This document shows, piece after piece, positions 48,631-62,471 of a DNA stretch of 64,000 bases. The notes below the pieces were generated by a model that saw only the letters and a list, made by a program, of their open reading frames with translations, searched no databases and was not told the origin of the DNA. Source of the DNA: Urechis unicinctus. Its lineage: Eukaryota > Annelida > Polychaeta > Xenopneusta > Urechidae. Each line of letters opens with the position of its first letter. Positions within the stretch are counted from its first letter, which is position 1. The stretch covers positions 38,400,239 through 38,464,238 of the forward strand of contig CM067354.1 of NCBI GenBank assembly GCA_034190875.2, read 5' to 3'. Made by a program: the position numbers and the translations under genes.

Positions 48631-49665
48631 GTGGGTGCGGGCGGGCGTAATGTAAAATATCAGACCGTTTTTCAAAATAAATTAATGACACATCCTGCGA
48701 TGGCACATACATACGGGAGAAATATAAACTTAGTCGTTATGATATTTCATCAAATTGCAATTTGTGAGCTTCATTCCCTAGCCAACAGTGCAGACCAAGT
48801 TTAGTAGATCGTTGTAAAAGTGATAACGCGAGGCAGACATTTCAGAATGATGCTCCAATCGACCGTGCACAATGTATGCCAGCCTTCTAGTTGTCATTAT
48901 TCCTACAAACCTCAAAAAAATTAATAAAAAATGTTTCAGTGCACCCATAGCCACATATTATTCTTCTACGGGGTCACTTACCCGGGGCACAATTTGGTCA
49001 CCCAAATCAAATAGTCATTTACTCGTAAGCAGACGATGAAAATCATTTGATGATTTACTCTTAAAAATTGCTGCACTTTAATAATGTCATAAAATAAATA
49101 CAATTTGTTCAAATCAATTTATTTTAAAATCAACGCCACTTACTGATATTTTGGTTCCAAGTATGAATGCAATTACTGAAAATAACTTCGATTCTCCTTT
49201 CATATAAAGCTGTCAATTTCGTTGCTGCGTGCGACAAATGTTTTGGTTATGAATTCTATTTTGTCGTTAATATTTGATGATTTGCGAATGTGCTGTGTTC
49301 GTCGTCAATGATCTCATAGTTTGAAGGGTAAATGATGTGTATTAAAGTATTTTTTGCGTGAATCCATACCCTTAAGGTTCCTGGTTTATCGATAATGAAG
49401 TAAAAGATGCTCATTGTTGAGTTTCGGTTTCATTTGTTTTCAACCTTATTTCACAACATCGTTAACATCAACTTTACTTCTACGGTTCTACATTTGAATC
49501 ATTATCAAGTAATTGTTTGTAAGGGAAAAAGATTTGTGTAAATTGTTTTTGTACAGTAGATCAAAACATAGACCTAAAATCGGCCGATGTTATTGCAATT
49601 TGCAACAACACAAGGTAAAAGTTACTAAAAGTAAAACTGATTTTGTTGATTTGCTGGGTTTTTCA

Positions 49666-50220
49666 TAGGCAAGGCACTCGCCCCTGGTGTTTTGATGATC
49701 CGATGCTACCTTAGGGGCGAGGGTCGTATGGCAGAATCTTTAGGGATATAAGCAAATTTCCTCCTTCTTGCAATGCAGACAAGGGACAGTTTAAAAAACA
49801 TACATTTTCATATCCATAAATGTCTTAACATCAATCTTGCCCTAGAGTCCAACAACAGTCATACTCCTTAATCAACAACATCAACGAAATCCAACCTCGC
49901 AAATCGAAAAAGTGAGCGATATCACAGCGAATTAAATAAATGATGTTGCATTGTAGGAGTCGGCCATGTTGAGTTTTTGTACAAAGTTTCTTGATGTGCT
50001 GTATTCTAGTGCTCAAACAGAACAAGTAGACACAACTGTAGTAATAGAAACTGTCCGTGGGTCATTTTGTGATATAATCTTTCATTTTGGCCAAAACATT
50101 TTGGCATGGAGGGCTTTTGTAAGTTTTGAACGAGTTCATCTGTCATTTTGACTTCGGAACCTTAGAAATTTCTACAGAAGTAAATAGCGCAGTGCTGTCA
50201 AGGTGGAGTTTCTTTGCCTA
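49666..50220 (-). mobile_element. MITE with 9-bp target duplication, copy 2
   Basis: A 555-bp relative of the element at 6034-6559 in opposite orientation. It begins TAGGCAAGGCACTCGCCCC and ends in GGAGTTTCTTTGCCTA. The flanking 9 bases are GGTTTTTCA on the left (49657-49665) and GGTTCTTCA on the right (50221-50229), a target duplication with one change. There is no coding capacity. It lies 360 bp before the first coding YTHDC2 exon. Confidence 0.85.
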
Positions 50221-50581
50221 GGTTCTTCATAGGTAATCTTGTACAACCATTTAACCCAGTTAAATTCCCTTCTTAAAGCCTTACAATCATTGTGGCTTGT
50301 GGCCATGGCAGGCCAAACATTTCATAAATTTAGTGGTAATGTAACCTGTAAGTAGCAATGCTAAAAAAACTGGGTAGGTCAGCATAGCAGTTAGAGAGAT
50401 CAACTTGGTGAAACATATTGTAGCCCATTCATAGTTTCATTCATCGGAAACCACATATGTATCCGATTCTTTAGGCATGATTTTGGAAATCTGTTGCCTC
50501 ATCATTTAACCAGTTTAAGTTTGACTGTGATCTTAATGGCTGTTGATTTCACAGAAAATTCTTTTTATTGACAGGGCAACA

Positions 50582-53500
50582 ATGCTTCAGCAAAATATTC
50601 CCGTGGAATTGTCTCGGCCCTCCAGTGTAGGTAGCTCACATAGCAGCACCTGCTTTGTTCAAAACCATAAAGGCTCAAAGAACAGAGGGAAGAATGACAT
50701 CTGTGTTGGAGAGGAGCTGAAAATTGCTGTAGACATAGCTCTGGAGAGGTTCCGTTTGAGTGAAGAACAAAAGCGTATGTACAACCTTTCTACCATGGTA
50801 ATGAAATATTGTACAATTAACATTTTTATGGGTTTTTTTTGTTTCTGATTCCTTCCATACCTTCTCAATCTTGAATGTCTCAATATCATCTCTTTATTAA
50901 TTTGGAGCATGAGGCTTGAGTTTATTTGTTGTGACGAATCTGCAAGTGTGATCGTCAAATGTATTTACCCACTCCAATCAATCAAAATACTATTTAAAGG
51001 TAGTGTATATGTTATGGTTCTTTTTATTGTTACAGAACTTGAGTTCCCATCTTCTCTCACTTCATTAGAAAGGGCCTATATTCATCAGTTGTCACAGCCT
51101 CTAGGTTTCAAAACTAAAAGTAAAGGGTGAGTCAGTTAGTGCCTTGTCTACACCTCATGTTAAAGTTGTCATCTCAGTCTTGTATGGCACTTAATTAATT
51201 TACATTTTCATGTAGCCATGGAGCAAACAGGGCTCTAACAGTGTACAAGAAAGAGGACGTCAATACGTCAATTGATGTCATGACTCTGGATTTGATGCGC
51301 AATTCGCGGCATCAGATACATACCTTGAATCAGCGATACCCTGTGACAAATAGAGAAAAACAGGAATTGCTTCCACGCACAGAGAGAGGTCAGCATAATG
51401 ATGGTGGTGAGTTCCATACTCTCACTACTCGTGGAGATTGAAACCAAAATTTGGGGTTATATTTTAGACCTTAAAGGTTAAAATTATTGTTGAGTCATTG
51501 CATATTGACTTACAATATGATATGATTCACATGGTTGCATACTATAATAAAAATTGCTTGCTGACAATAAATGCACTTGTCTATGACACTCATGTGCTAT
51601 GTGAGATATATCCTATTTCCAATGGCTCAAAGAATCATTTGGGCACATATTTGATGAAAATGTACAATTACCTACCAGAAGATACTTTAATGCTCATGCA
51701 GTGTAAACACTATGAACACCCATCCTGCTCTGCTTGACTCAGGTGTTGTCAAAGAAATGAGTAAAGCCACAACAGGTCGGCTGAATAATGGAGTAGCACA
51801 GGTGCCCCCACCTAGAGCAGCTTCTGATCTCACAGCATTTGTCCAAACTTTACCTGTTATGAAGCAGGGGGACAGCATTCGTAAGATGATTGCTGACAAT
51901 CAGGTGATGATGGTGTCTGGTGAAACAGGATCTGGCAAGACCACCCAGGTATCACAGATTTGAAGGAGAATAATACCCTGTGTGGTGTGGCAAATCTCTC
52001 ATATCTTGCAGAGATTATCATTTCCATAATTTATTCAAGGATATACAATCAGGATTTGTTTATATCTGAACATAAAGGCTTTGAATAACTCCAATAAGAT
52101 ATTTACTTGTTTGGGACAGATTCCACAGATGATCTTAGATGATTGTCACGAGGAGAATCGACCTTGTCGTATCTTCTGCACCCAGCCTCGAAGAATAGCT
52201 GCTCTCAGTGTAGCGGAGCGAGTGGCCAGTGAGAGGGGTGAGAAAGTGGGACAGACTGTTGGCTACCAAATAAGGCTTGAGAGCAGGTCAGTTGTCTGTT
52301 ACCAAGCAATCTCAGCTGGTTTTTTTCTGGGAAAGCACTGATGATAGTTTTTCTTGGATTATTGTAAAGTTAAATGTTGATCAATTATGGATCTGTTAGT
52401 AAACAAGGGGAGCTGTGTTTGAAGGTGATCTCTGTATTTTATAGGGTATCTCCACGTACAGTGCTGACTTTCTGTACTAATGGTGTATTGCTGCGGACGT
52501 TGATGGGAGCTGATAATACCATTGCATCAGTCACCCACATCCTTGTGGTAAAATAACTACATTTAAAAGCTCCCAGAATCAATGCAAATAAGTCATGGAA
52601 ATCTATCAATCCATTTAACTTTCTTTCTTAACACAGTTATATGCATAAATATGTATGTCTGATTGCAGGATGAAATTCATGAACGTGATCGGTTCAGCGA
52701 TTTCCTTCTCATAGCATTGAGGGATGCTCTCCCCAAGTATCGTAATTTGAAAATCATCCTCATGAGTGCTTCATTTAACACACAACTGTTTTGCAACTAT
52801 TTTGGTGGTTGTCCCATGGTACAAGGTTGGTGTCATTGCCCTTAATGACATCATTGTCTGTTATTATGCATTTGAGATAAGACATAAGATGAATTTGAAC
52901 AGTCACTAACTTGTAGCTAATTGGCATTGAATCTTGGCTTGGAACTATTATAGTACCAATCTCTGCGTCAAGTATACTTTTGTTTTTCTAATGAAACTGG
53001 TCAGTTCCCAGCTGCTGAAAAGTAGCTTTGTTCCAGAAAGTAGCTCTTAGATCTGCTTTGTTATTGATATATCTACTTACTTATCTGAGAACCATGAGCT
53101 ATACAAATTTGAGCGCTGCACACTAAACTCATATGATTATGCTCATACCATGTTAAGTTGCCTGTGAAACCCATCTTGCTTGCAGCCGATCATTTTATAG
53201 CGTATTAAAACCAACAGAGTTTTGAAGCATATTAACTTCTTTTTAATCACTATGATTACATCCTACAATTTCAGTTCCTGGCAGTTTGTTCAGTGTCAAG
53301 AACTTTTTCTTGGAGGACATTTTACAGTCGTAAGTTTCCTCTGCTCTTGATTTTGGATCATGATATCTGCTTTGGTGGTTGACAATTTTCTAAGATCAAA
53401 ATATACACAATGCATATAAAAACCATGCAATATTTTGTGCTCAGAACTGGCTACATGGATGATGAAATGAAGAAATACAAATCATCATTAGATAGTGGTG

Positions 53501-56500
53501 GGTTAGGCCTTTTTAAAGATTTCTGCCTCTGTGGTGTTTTTACACTATTCTTTATCATATAGGTGTATGCAACAGATGTGTGCAAATCAATTACCCACCA
53601 AATAGTATTTTTGAATGTACAATCTTGGCTGCCCATCCTGTGTGACAGTTGTCAATCAGACGAAGAAGCTGTATATTTGGTATGAGCAGCAGTCTCAGGG
53701 TGCTGAGGACGAGGAAGACGAGGTCGTGGTGGAGGGAGAAGAGGTCATTTCACTAACGAGAACTGAGTTCACAGATGACAGCGAAGGGGTCTTGCAGTGC
53801 GATAATGTATGATGATTTTTCTTTATCCTTATGTAAATCACAAATCACAATTTGTTGATTATATGATCATGGTTGGTGTACCATAGTTATTCACGTCTTT
53901 ATTGTTTTTATTAAATGATATCAAATCAGCAACAGGCTCTTGTCAAATGCACATGCTCCCATATCTCTTGGTTTGAAGATATATAACCACTCTGAAGAAC
54001 AGATGCACTTCACAATTGATACTCCCTCATTTAGTGTTGTGCCAATTTCATCACCACTGCTTCTTACAAATCAAATGTGATATCTGCATCTTTATGATTG
54101 ATTTGGTCAAAATTTTCAAGGAGGATGACATTTAAATTGTTTATGGCTTTCTCTGAGATTGTGAAGTGAATGTCTGATTTAACTCTGGTCGATCACAGTC
54201 TATACCTGAACAATATGTGTATACGAATACCCTTATACCTGTATTCACATGATGACAGGGTCATGTTGAGAAGGCTGAGGTAGAGGCATGTCTAGTTGAG
54301 GAGATGGACAATCTCCTCACTGAAGCATGGATGTCTGGCAAGGAGGAACCTTTACATAAGCTCCTTAATCTCATGATGACAGAGAATGTCAGCAGTAAGT
54401 CCACAGTTCTACCATATCCCTAATTTCTAATGTGAGTCTTTACAAGCATTCACTCAAGAAAGGGCTTCACGTCATATTTAATGTATGTATTGCATTGTTG
54501 TTTATTGTTTAGAATTCAAAAACTTAATGAACCTTATTTACTTCCTTGTTTGTCTTATACAGGGAAATACCCATGATTGTAATTGCTAATATTCTAATAA
54601 ATATGTTTGCCATGACAGTTGACTACATGCACTCAGAGACAAGTGCTACAGTACTGATGGTGACTGCGGGCAGGGGGTACTTTGTCCTGGTTGAGCAGAT
54701 ATTACAGCTTGGTGCCAACGCCAGTCTACGCTCCAGTAATGAGTGGACTGCTGTAGACTGGGCTCACCATTTCCAGCACACTGATATTGTAGAGCTCCTA
54801 GAGGCTCACATGTGAGTTCTCTTTGTCAAATCTTGCCAACGTTGGCATGGTCTTATATGCTGTATAGTTGCAATACATGTTATTCCTCACTTAGATCACA
54901 TACCGTGTTCATTCTGTTAGATGTGCAGTCCCTAATAGACATGCTCCCCCCTTTCCAAGCCTGCCACTCTTGGCTGGACAGCTTTTCGGCTCAACAGATA
55001 CTCAGCGTCTCAACGTGCCCGCCGTGTTTCTGTTGGTCGTTTTGCACATGTCACCATACAAATGACCAATTAAACAAAGCCCAGTTAACTGGTTTTGTGT
55101 GTCTAGTTAATGACTCTATAAATACACAACTACAATATCAGTCAACTTTATTTACTTCCCACAGCTAGGCATCATCTGAAAGTAAAAATGTTTAGTAAGC
55201 AATAAAGACCATATAAAATGCTGTGCATTTCAATGCCCAGAGCTCATTGGGTCCACGTACTCACTGTTATCATTAGAAAGTACATCAATGTCATAATCAC
55301 TGACCTCAGGTCACCTCGGTTCGGTCCCCAAACAAGTGCTCACCATATTTTGGTTACGTCAGAGTTGCTCTCCATCTCCATCGGCTTGCGCACATGTAGG
55401 TCGTATTCGGGAATACTGTTCTATGATGGAGAGAAGAACCATTGGCTGTAACTTTGTCCCATCAACCAGCACTGATAAAATTGCGGTGAACCTTTTCTGT
55501 GGGGATCTGTTGACACAACTGACCTTGTTTGTCCCTCTCACTTGATTACCCTGGCATCTCAAGGCATATTGGCGTCTTATCTATATATTCCCAATATCAT
55601 GGTCATTGTACTATGGCATCAGTGATTTCTGTTGCATACTATCAAATGCGAGTTGAAGGCCAGATGGAGCCATTGGTTGCCATAAGCCTTATGCATCCTC
55701 AGAGCCTCAAGCTTCATCCTTCTTCCCGTAATTCGCATTTCTATCTTGCTTTGATCTACAACAAGAGTAGCTCCTCCAGGCAAACGCTTAGTGCTCTTTG
55801 CTTGTTGTTCTGGCGGCATTCGTTAACCATCTGTCTGCATTAAATACCTTTTTTTCAAGGGTATAGACAATAAAGCTCATTTAAGAACTTGCAATGTGTG
55901 AAACACACTGTGTACCATTATTGTAAGCCACAGGGGAGATGATGTGAAAGCACTACTCTTAGTTACCCTTAGAAACACACTGCCCGGCCACTTGTTATGA
56001 CCATATGACTTCCGTGCATTTCCTTGATAGATGCTCACCATATGTTTTACACTCGCGCTGTGTGTCTAATAGGATGAATACGGTATTTTCAATGAGATAT
56101 TAAGTGTGAGGTAGTATGAAGGAGTGAATTCATTCTGTAAGATTTCTTGTCCTGTATAACAAATCTTTTGTTCACTTTAAGTGGTATTAGTCTTACACCA
56201 TGGAAGTGTATCAATTCTACGAGATTTCTTGTAACAAATCTTTAAGTTCAAATTATAATGAATGATAATCCAATGGTGTTCTAGGCAATGTTAATTCATC
56301 ATTGGAATCATTCCCAGGTTTAATGTTTAAAAACTCTTAAAAGAATCAGTTATTTAAAACATAAATTTTAATCATTCATACATTCGGTTAATTTGTAATT
56401 ATATTGGGTACAATTTTGTTCGGGAGTACTGTTGATTTTGTAAACTATATATTTTAATATCTTTATTCTACTTGCTTTTATCCAACTGTGGGTAACGGTG

Positions 56501-56755
56501 ATAAAACTGGCATTTTGAGTGCTACCATTGGATTGCTTTCAATAACCCTGTACTGTATTGTACATGTGTCACTCTACAGAGCTTCCTCTGAGATGGTGCA
56601 GTCCAATGAGAGTGTGTTGCTTCAGCAAGCAGCAGAACTTGATGGGGAACAGAGACACCTGTTACAGGTTTATCATCATACATACACCGAGGAGAAAGTC
56701 AACCTGCAGCTCGTGCTCTGCCTTATACACCAAATACACTCCTCACAGAAAGAGG
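50582..56755 (+). CDS. YTHDC2: YTHDC2-like RNA helicase, N-terminal part (partial)
   Basis: YTHDC2 is a 3'-5' RNA helicase that reads m6A and drives the mitosis-to-meiosis switch in germ cells. Exons: 50582-50774 (ATG after an acceptor at 50574), 51036-51126, 51216-51406, 51743-51948, 52120-52286, 52445-52547, 52669-52825, 53275-53329, 53445-53497, 53649-53806, 54259-54394, 54619-54811 and 56580-56755. All phases fit, giving 626 codons. An R3H-type N-terminus ([11 protein letters not shown]) precedes the helicase domain: Walker [11 protein letters not shown], motif Ia TQPRRIAA, a DEIH box, and a motif III position reading MSASF. The ankyrin pair typical of this protein follows ([36 protein letters not shown]). 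The C-terminal RecA lobe, HA2/OB and YTH domains are not seen in the following 7 kb. Confidence 0.93.
55220..55960 (-). mobile_element. Decayed pogo/CENP-B-type transposase fragment
   Basis: The minus strand holds two separated pieces. The upstream one, near 55819-55619 ([25 protein letters not shown]), resembles the CENP-B-type DNA-binding region. The downstream one, near 55562-55460 ([21 protein letters not shown]), resembles the start of the DDE domain (RFTV-L-ADGTKLPP). Frames are broken between them. It sits inside the YTHDC2 intron 54812-56579 and probably explains its large size. Confidence 0.6.
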
Positions 56756-59700
56756 GTCAGTTGATTCTGCTTATACGCACCTCACTCTACCCACAGACTC
56801 TCATATGCACGTGTAATTTGAATCATGGAATCCTCACATGCAGACTTTTGTTTGCAAGCCCCTCCCCACACTCAAAGATAATTAATTCCCCACTCCCTGT
56901 AAAAGACTTACAGTATATTATCCACTTCCCATGCTGAAACAGCCATTTTGTGAATTAAATCATGTACTGGTTCAAAGACTTCAGTTATTAGTCCACTAAG
57001 ATAAACAATTATTCGCCCTAACGACGATTCCTGCATAAAGACCATCAATTTAATGTGCACTTCATTCACAAAGTCAGTATATTTCGATACAGAAAACCTG
57101 TCAGTGAAATATTGCCACCTTATTTGTGGAAATAATTATCTTCCTGAACTCTCCCAAATAGCCGACCTAGGTATCAATATATTTATCACCAATCAGCAGG
57201 GTTTGAACACATATTTGGATTGTGTCAGAAGACTACAGTAATTTGTAACTGGGTCAGTGCATGTGTGTTACTATGTCAGTGAATCCACTATTCTTGTCAT
57301 TTCCTCTGGCTTCCCAAGCAGTCAAATGTATCAGTGATCACTGGTGAATATCTCCCAATGAAAAGTGGTATGACATCACAAACCCATGACCTAGGTAAGC
57401 AATATATTGCTGTGTTGAGGCAAGGACTAAGTGAGGAGGGAGTTTATTCTACTTCGACAAACAGGGGAGCATTTAGCCCAGCAGGGCGTCTTGTACGTCT
57501 TATATCACTGTCCACCGGGGCTAGGGAGCAGTTTCAAATCACACTAGACTGACTAAATTCAGTCTGAATCCTACCCAATAAATACAGGGACTTGTTTTTA
57601 TATACATTTGATTGTTCCATGAAGTAAGGCATGTATGTGTACTCAACTAAAAAACCACATGCCCTGCTGATGTCATGTAGCTTGGAAGTTCTGTCATAAC
57701 GTTTTTGATATGGCATTTATTGTCCTTAGGTTATCATAGCATTCTCAGCATGTGCCTGTATTTCTACGTCAGGTTGTCCCAGTTGTGATATATATAGCAT
57801 TTGTAAAGAAGTGTTTATTTTGGCGTCTGCACATCTGTCACTGGTTGTTGGGCTGTTTTGTTTAGTTCATATTGGCACAAACAATCACTTGCCAATTAAG
57901 TGCTCATGGCATGAGTGACACCTTGTCAGAAAACTATACAAACTTAAGTCAATAAATACCATATTTTCGACTGAACTGAAAGCTAACCTAAAAAAGACTG
58001 CACATTCTGTTGGTTGCTAGAAGCAAGAATTGTGTTCTTTATGCTGACAAGAAGCTGTCTGCCTTTTGACAAGGAAAACCTATTTTCCAAGAAAAAATAT
58101 GTTAAAAACTGTACGAGTCCCATCTTATCTACCATCTTACCAAAAAGAACGCCCTGCACATGGGGAGGTGTTGGAAGACCCAGTGATTTCTGGGCTTCCT
58201 GTTGATTGCCCTGGAGTAAGTGTTGTTATCACATGAGCCTCATAACCAGCTCATACCAGGCCATCTATCTATTGTTTGCAAACTGTGACAATGGATAAGT
58301 TTTATATATGTTAATCTAACTGCCTGCTATTGCAGTTGTTACCCTTGATGGACAAGTTCTCTTATCTGGGATACTTCTCTTCTCATTTTTCATGAAATAT
58401 GGGATGTGGGTATTGAATTCCTCAGTGGATGTACACCAATCTGGTTATATGCACTGTACCTCTCTCTCTAGATTGGCTTCTCTACATGAAATGTACACCA
58501 GATAAAAACATGGCCATATTTGATGTGGTTGACCCTACAGGAGAGCTGTAATGGTTATATATTAACCTGTTTATGTAATCCCAGGTTGTATACAAAGCTA
58601 GCATTCATCCACCAAGCCCTGCCTCTGTATGTCACTACCCACCAGTTACATGTTCCATCTACATTCTGGCACTCTGAGAGTTAACGCTGTGGTCTGCTGT
58701 CATTTAAAACTGACAGAGCATGGCAGTCCCACTCACTACAGCGGTTCTTATGTCTGCTGTTGACAAGTCTTGTCATGAAAGTCACTTTGGATCAAAGCAA
58801 CTTTGATATGTTGTTGATTATAGCCGATGGAACCAATCAGACCGGTGACAAAGCCGTGAGTGATGATGATGATGTTGTGCTGTCAACTAACTGGCTATAA
58901 TGCAATAAGACGCCACTCCCATGTTTTGTGTAATATGTGGCCCACCCTACACTTACAGCATAACCCAACTACACGTTCCCATCATGTTAAGCTGGCACAA
59001 AACACCACAGTCTCCCGTTCTCAATGTTGCCATTTACGCTACCAAAGGGATGATGGTTATACCTGCAACTTCCAATATAGTCAGTGCCCCGGGTTTTTCC
59101 AGAGGAATAAATTAACATAAGACTCTGCAGAATAGCAAGCATTAAATGGTATCATTGCAAGCTAAAGAAATATGACCTGTGAAAGTGTAGCGACCATACC
59201 TCTCACTCCGGGCCTCTCCCTCCGGGCCTCTCCCTCCGGGCCTCTCCCCCCGGGCTCCCCCCACACCCTCCAGCCAGCGGCGAGTTATTAGCGGCCCAGA
59301 CAAGGAGCGCGTGGATGGTGATATGTTCTGTCATTTACAACTAGCTATAGCAGGTATACCTGCTGCAAGGTATACTTCATCTCGCAATAAACCAGGCCAA
59401 TGCATTTAAATAACATTTTTCTGGTGTTAAATCAACTGACTGTGGTTGCGATGTGCTGTCAGCGATCCATTCCTGATAGTTTTGTCTACGACCGAAGAAT
59501 GGATCACATTCTCGTTCGTCTGAATGGAGCTGGAGAAGGTCTCTTCTATATAAACGTGTATCATAACACCACAAATGAAAACTACTAAGTTAGTGTTTCC
59601 TATCCTGGCCACAGAGGAAATGCTTCTACCATTCTGTGAGAGTGGTGGTTTACTTCAAAATCATCTTATGTGTGGTTTTCATCAATAGAAGTGAATTCTG

Positions 59701-62471
59701 TGGGGAACCTCTAGGGCCGAGGGCATCCCATGCAGTGGAGACTATCATTGGAGTTTGTTATTAGTTGCGTGAATACGTTTTGAGAAAAACTTGATTTTTA
59801 TCTTAGCGCTTTGGGAATCTTTTATACTGATGTCACTCTGTGGATCTTATTCAGACATTGCTTGCCGCGAGAAATGCTGAATGGCAGCGCGTTTGACTGC
59901 AGGCGTTGGATGAGGCGCCTTATAATTGTGTGCGTTAGTTTTATCAAGGTGTATTGAGTACGTTCGCGATGACAGTTGGACACTACTTCTCGTTGACGGT
60001 TGTCTCCGCAGTGATTCTAATATGCCTGAGAGCTTCTTCGCATCGCTTGTGTAATTTGTTATTGATAAATAACCGCAAAAAGTTCTTTAAAACTAGATAT
60101 CAACCGTCCCACATACAGTGTGAAGATTGATATCTTACGAGAGGGGAAAAACTGATTGCTATGGGCCAATGAAGATCTCCCCGCGGCCTCACACTGCTTA
60201 TTCACTCAGGCATTTCTCCCTCCCTCAGTCCATGCGCGACTCATTGTACTTTATTGCAACCGCTTTTTGTGCGTTACTGAAGTCCCTAGCAGACACGCCC
60301 GTTTATTAGGTACTCTGACATTTGATGATTGGTTTAATGGAGTAAAACCTGTGATTGTTGGTTCAACTTTCGCACTTGTTCTGCCCATAGCTGCTACACC
60401 TGACGCCGTGTGTTTATGGAGATTTGGGCGCAGTGGCAGAAAAACTGTACGCGTGATATAGGTAACATTTGTGTGCCATATCAACCCTCGCTATTGCCGA
60501 AATTTACAGCGCTTTACGTCCAGCGGTTATGTAGACACGTCCAGACTATGTTATGTTCCACCCGTCGGAGTGAATGCAATAACTTAAAATATGAAACCTT
60601 AGAGTCGGCGTAGAGACCTGTTGACCCCGCGATTCGCCCGAAATATAACGCAATGCAATGGTGGATAACCAGTGACAATTACCACAGTCCTTGAAAAGGT
60701 TTCATTATTATCCTTACTTTTCCACGTGTAAGAGTTCAATTGTTGCACAATTTAACTAGGAAGATAAATATATTTAAGCCAAGGTAAATAAATATATTGA
60801 GACATGGCTATAAGAACGAGTGTCGTCGATGCTGTCATTAGAAGTCGTCCCGTCCGCACTTGGCAGGAGGTGAATTGGTGTGTATATGCAGAGCGCCCAG
60901 TGGTGCCGCACTGAGATCTCTTCTTCCGGCACGTTACTTGAAATAACAATGAGGCTGACCGTGCCCCTACGCTGTTATGGGTGGTGAAATTATTCGTTGT
61001 TGATACTATATATCGTGCGTATTGACGGCGTGCTCCAGCGCTCATTCGATAACTTGGTTGTATACAGTGCTCGTGTCAGTTAACACCATGCGCGGACGAA
61101 TCATTTCATAATACATAGACGTCCTGTATGGCTACCGCACCAGTAGCCTTCCAGTTCTCATTTGAAGCAATTCGTCGACATAACCTGTGACCTCTAGCGT
61201 TCAAGCGCTTTTTCTCCTTAATCACATCGACAATGTGTGACACCGTACGCGTGAAAGGGGCGAGGTGTTTCGTCAAGCTGGGAACTGACTGGGACTTTTT
61301 TTATGCTATTAGATTTTCGAAATTAGTGTATGATGTGATTGCAGGGCTATTATCCGCAGTTAATTTTTTCAAGATTTGCATACTTTTCCCTAATTATTGG
61401 TCATTGGTCTTTCACACGGCAACCCCCTCTGTTGGTCTCATCAGAGACACAGGTTCATAGTCTTAGTGTAAATACCAAGAAACCTCATCTGCGGATATCT
61501 TCAAATGTTTTAGGACACTTTATGGGGATGAGTTTCCTTATAATTGATCTAACAGTCGACATATCATACTCATAGCATGGAGTGGTTGGATAGTCCAAAA
61601 AGCAACCACCATATACCTGCTTATGTCATTAAACACTAACCAACCATTCACGTGTGTTTTTTAAGGGGGAGGGTATCGTTTTTATAAATTCAGCAGGAGG
61701 TGGTCTCTACGATGGATATATAATGGTAGTTTATGTTGCGTACGTCGAGTGACGAGCCCAGCTAGACAAGCTAACGTTCCTGATTTATATTACACTGCAA
61801 CAGCATCATTTCCATGCATCAAGTACATCATTATATAACTCCAAGCTGGGTTTTTATGAAGTTTTCCATCAACTGGTAGATAAACTTTGTTCTAAATATT
61901 CTCCTGTGCGCGAATGTACCGGCTTGTAGTCGCTCTTGAATGAATATTATAGGATTTTATGATTCATGAGAATTTTTTTTTCGTCAGCACTTCTCCAGCA
62001 CTGTCGGGTCGTTTTGCTGCAAACGGCCCACCTGTTGGGATGTTTTCTGGGGTATTCTTTACTACAACAGAAACCTCGGCACGTCATATATTTGTCATTT
62101 ACAATGCGTTTCTATCACACGAAGAACGGTCAATTACTGGCGCCATTCCACAAATGTTGGCTAGAAGATGTTCTTGGTGTATACCAAACAATGTCACGTT
62201 TATTTTTGTGCACTCATAACAAAAGTGTATGAAGAATGTTTATCTTAAACTCTGAACAAATACATATCAACTCAGTGGCTCGCGAATTAATTGCATTGGA
62301 AGCAGACCGAAACTATCGATTCTTATGATTCATCAGATCGGGGTTACTCAGTACAAAACATGCATGTTGTTGACGACAAAGTGTAGCAGGTCACAGCGCT
62401 GCGAAGAAGCCCGGTCTTTGGCAGTACATTATCCTGATGTGATAAGAGTTTCCGCTCGAATCACTCTTGGA
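56756..62471. other. Gene-free stretch after the last YTHDC2 exon seen
   Basis: I searched both strands for the rest of YTHDC2 and saw nothing matching the next expected block (AVLIFLPG-type start of the second helicase lobe). The region contains a 14-bp CCGGGCCTCTCCCT repeat at about 59205-59270 and no other named feature. Part of it is presumably a YTHDC2 intron and part the 3' flank of the lectin gene. Confidence 0.5.
59205..59270. repeat. 14-bp GC-rich tandem repeat
   Basis: Four copies of CTCCGGGCCTCTCC-like sequence, much richer in G+C than the surrounding DNA. Confidence 0.88.

Larger units (their letters stand above)
46841..49665. other. Divergent intergenic DNA between UBAP2L and YTHDC2
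   Basis: AT-rich DNA without recognisable coding sequence. It holds a (CA)n tract at about 47957-48036 and two poly-G tracts at about 48566-48630. Around 48215-48375, short words such as TTATCTC and CATGAG recur in inverted orientation. Confidence 0.55.

Noticed and set aside
59860-60620. Possible promoter or first exon of another gene
   Set aside because: Somewhat higher G+C and CpG content, but no open frame, motif or splice pattern supports a gene.
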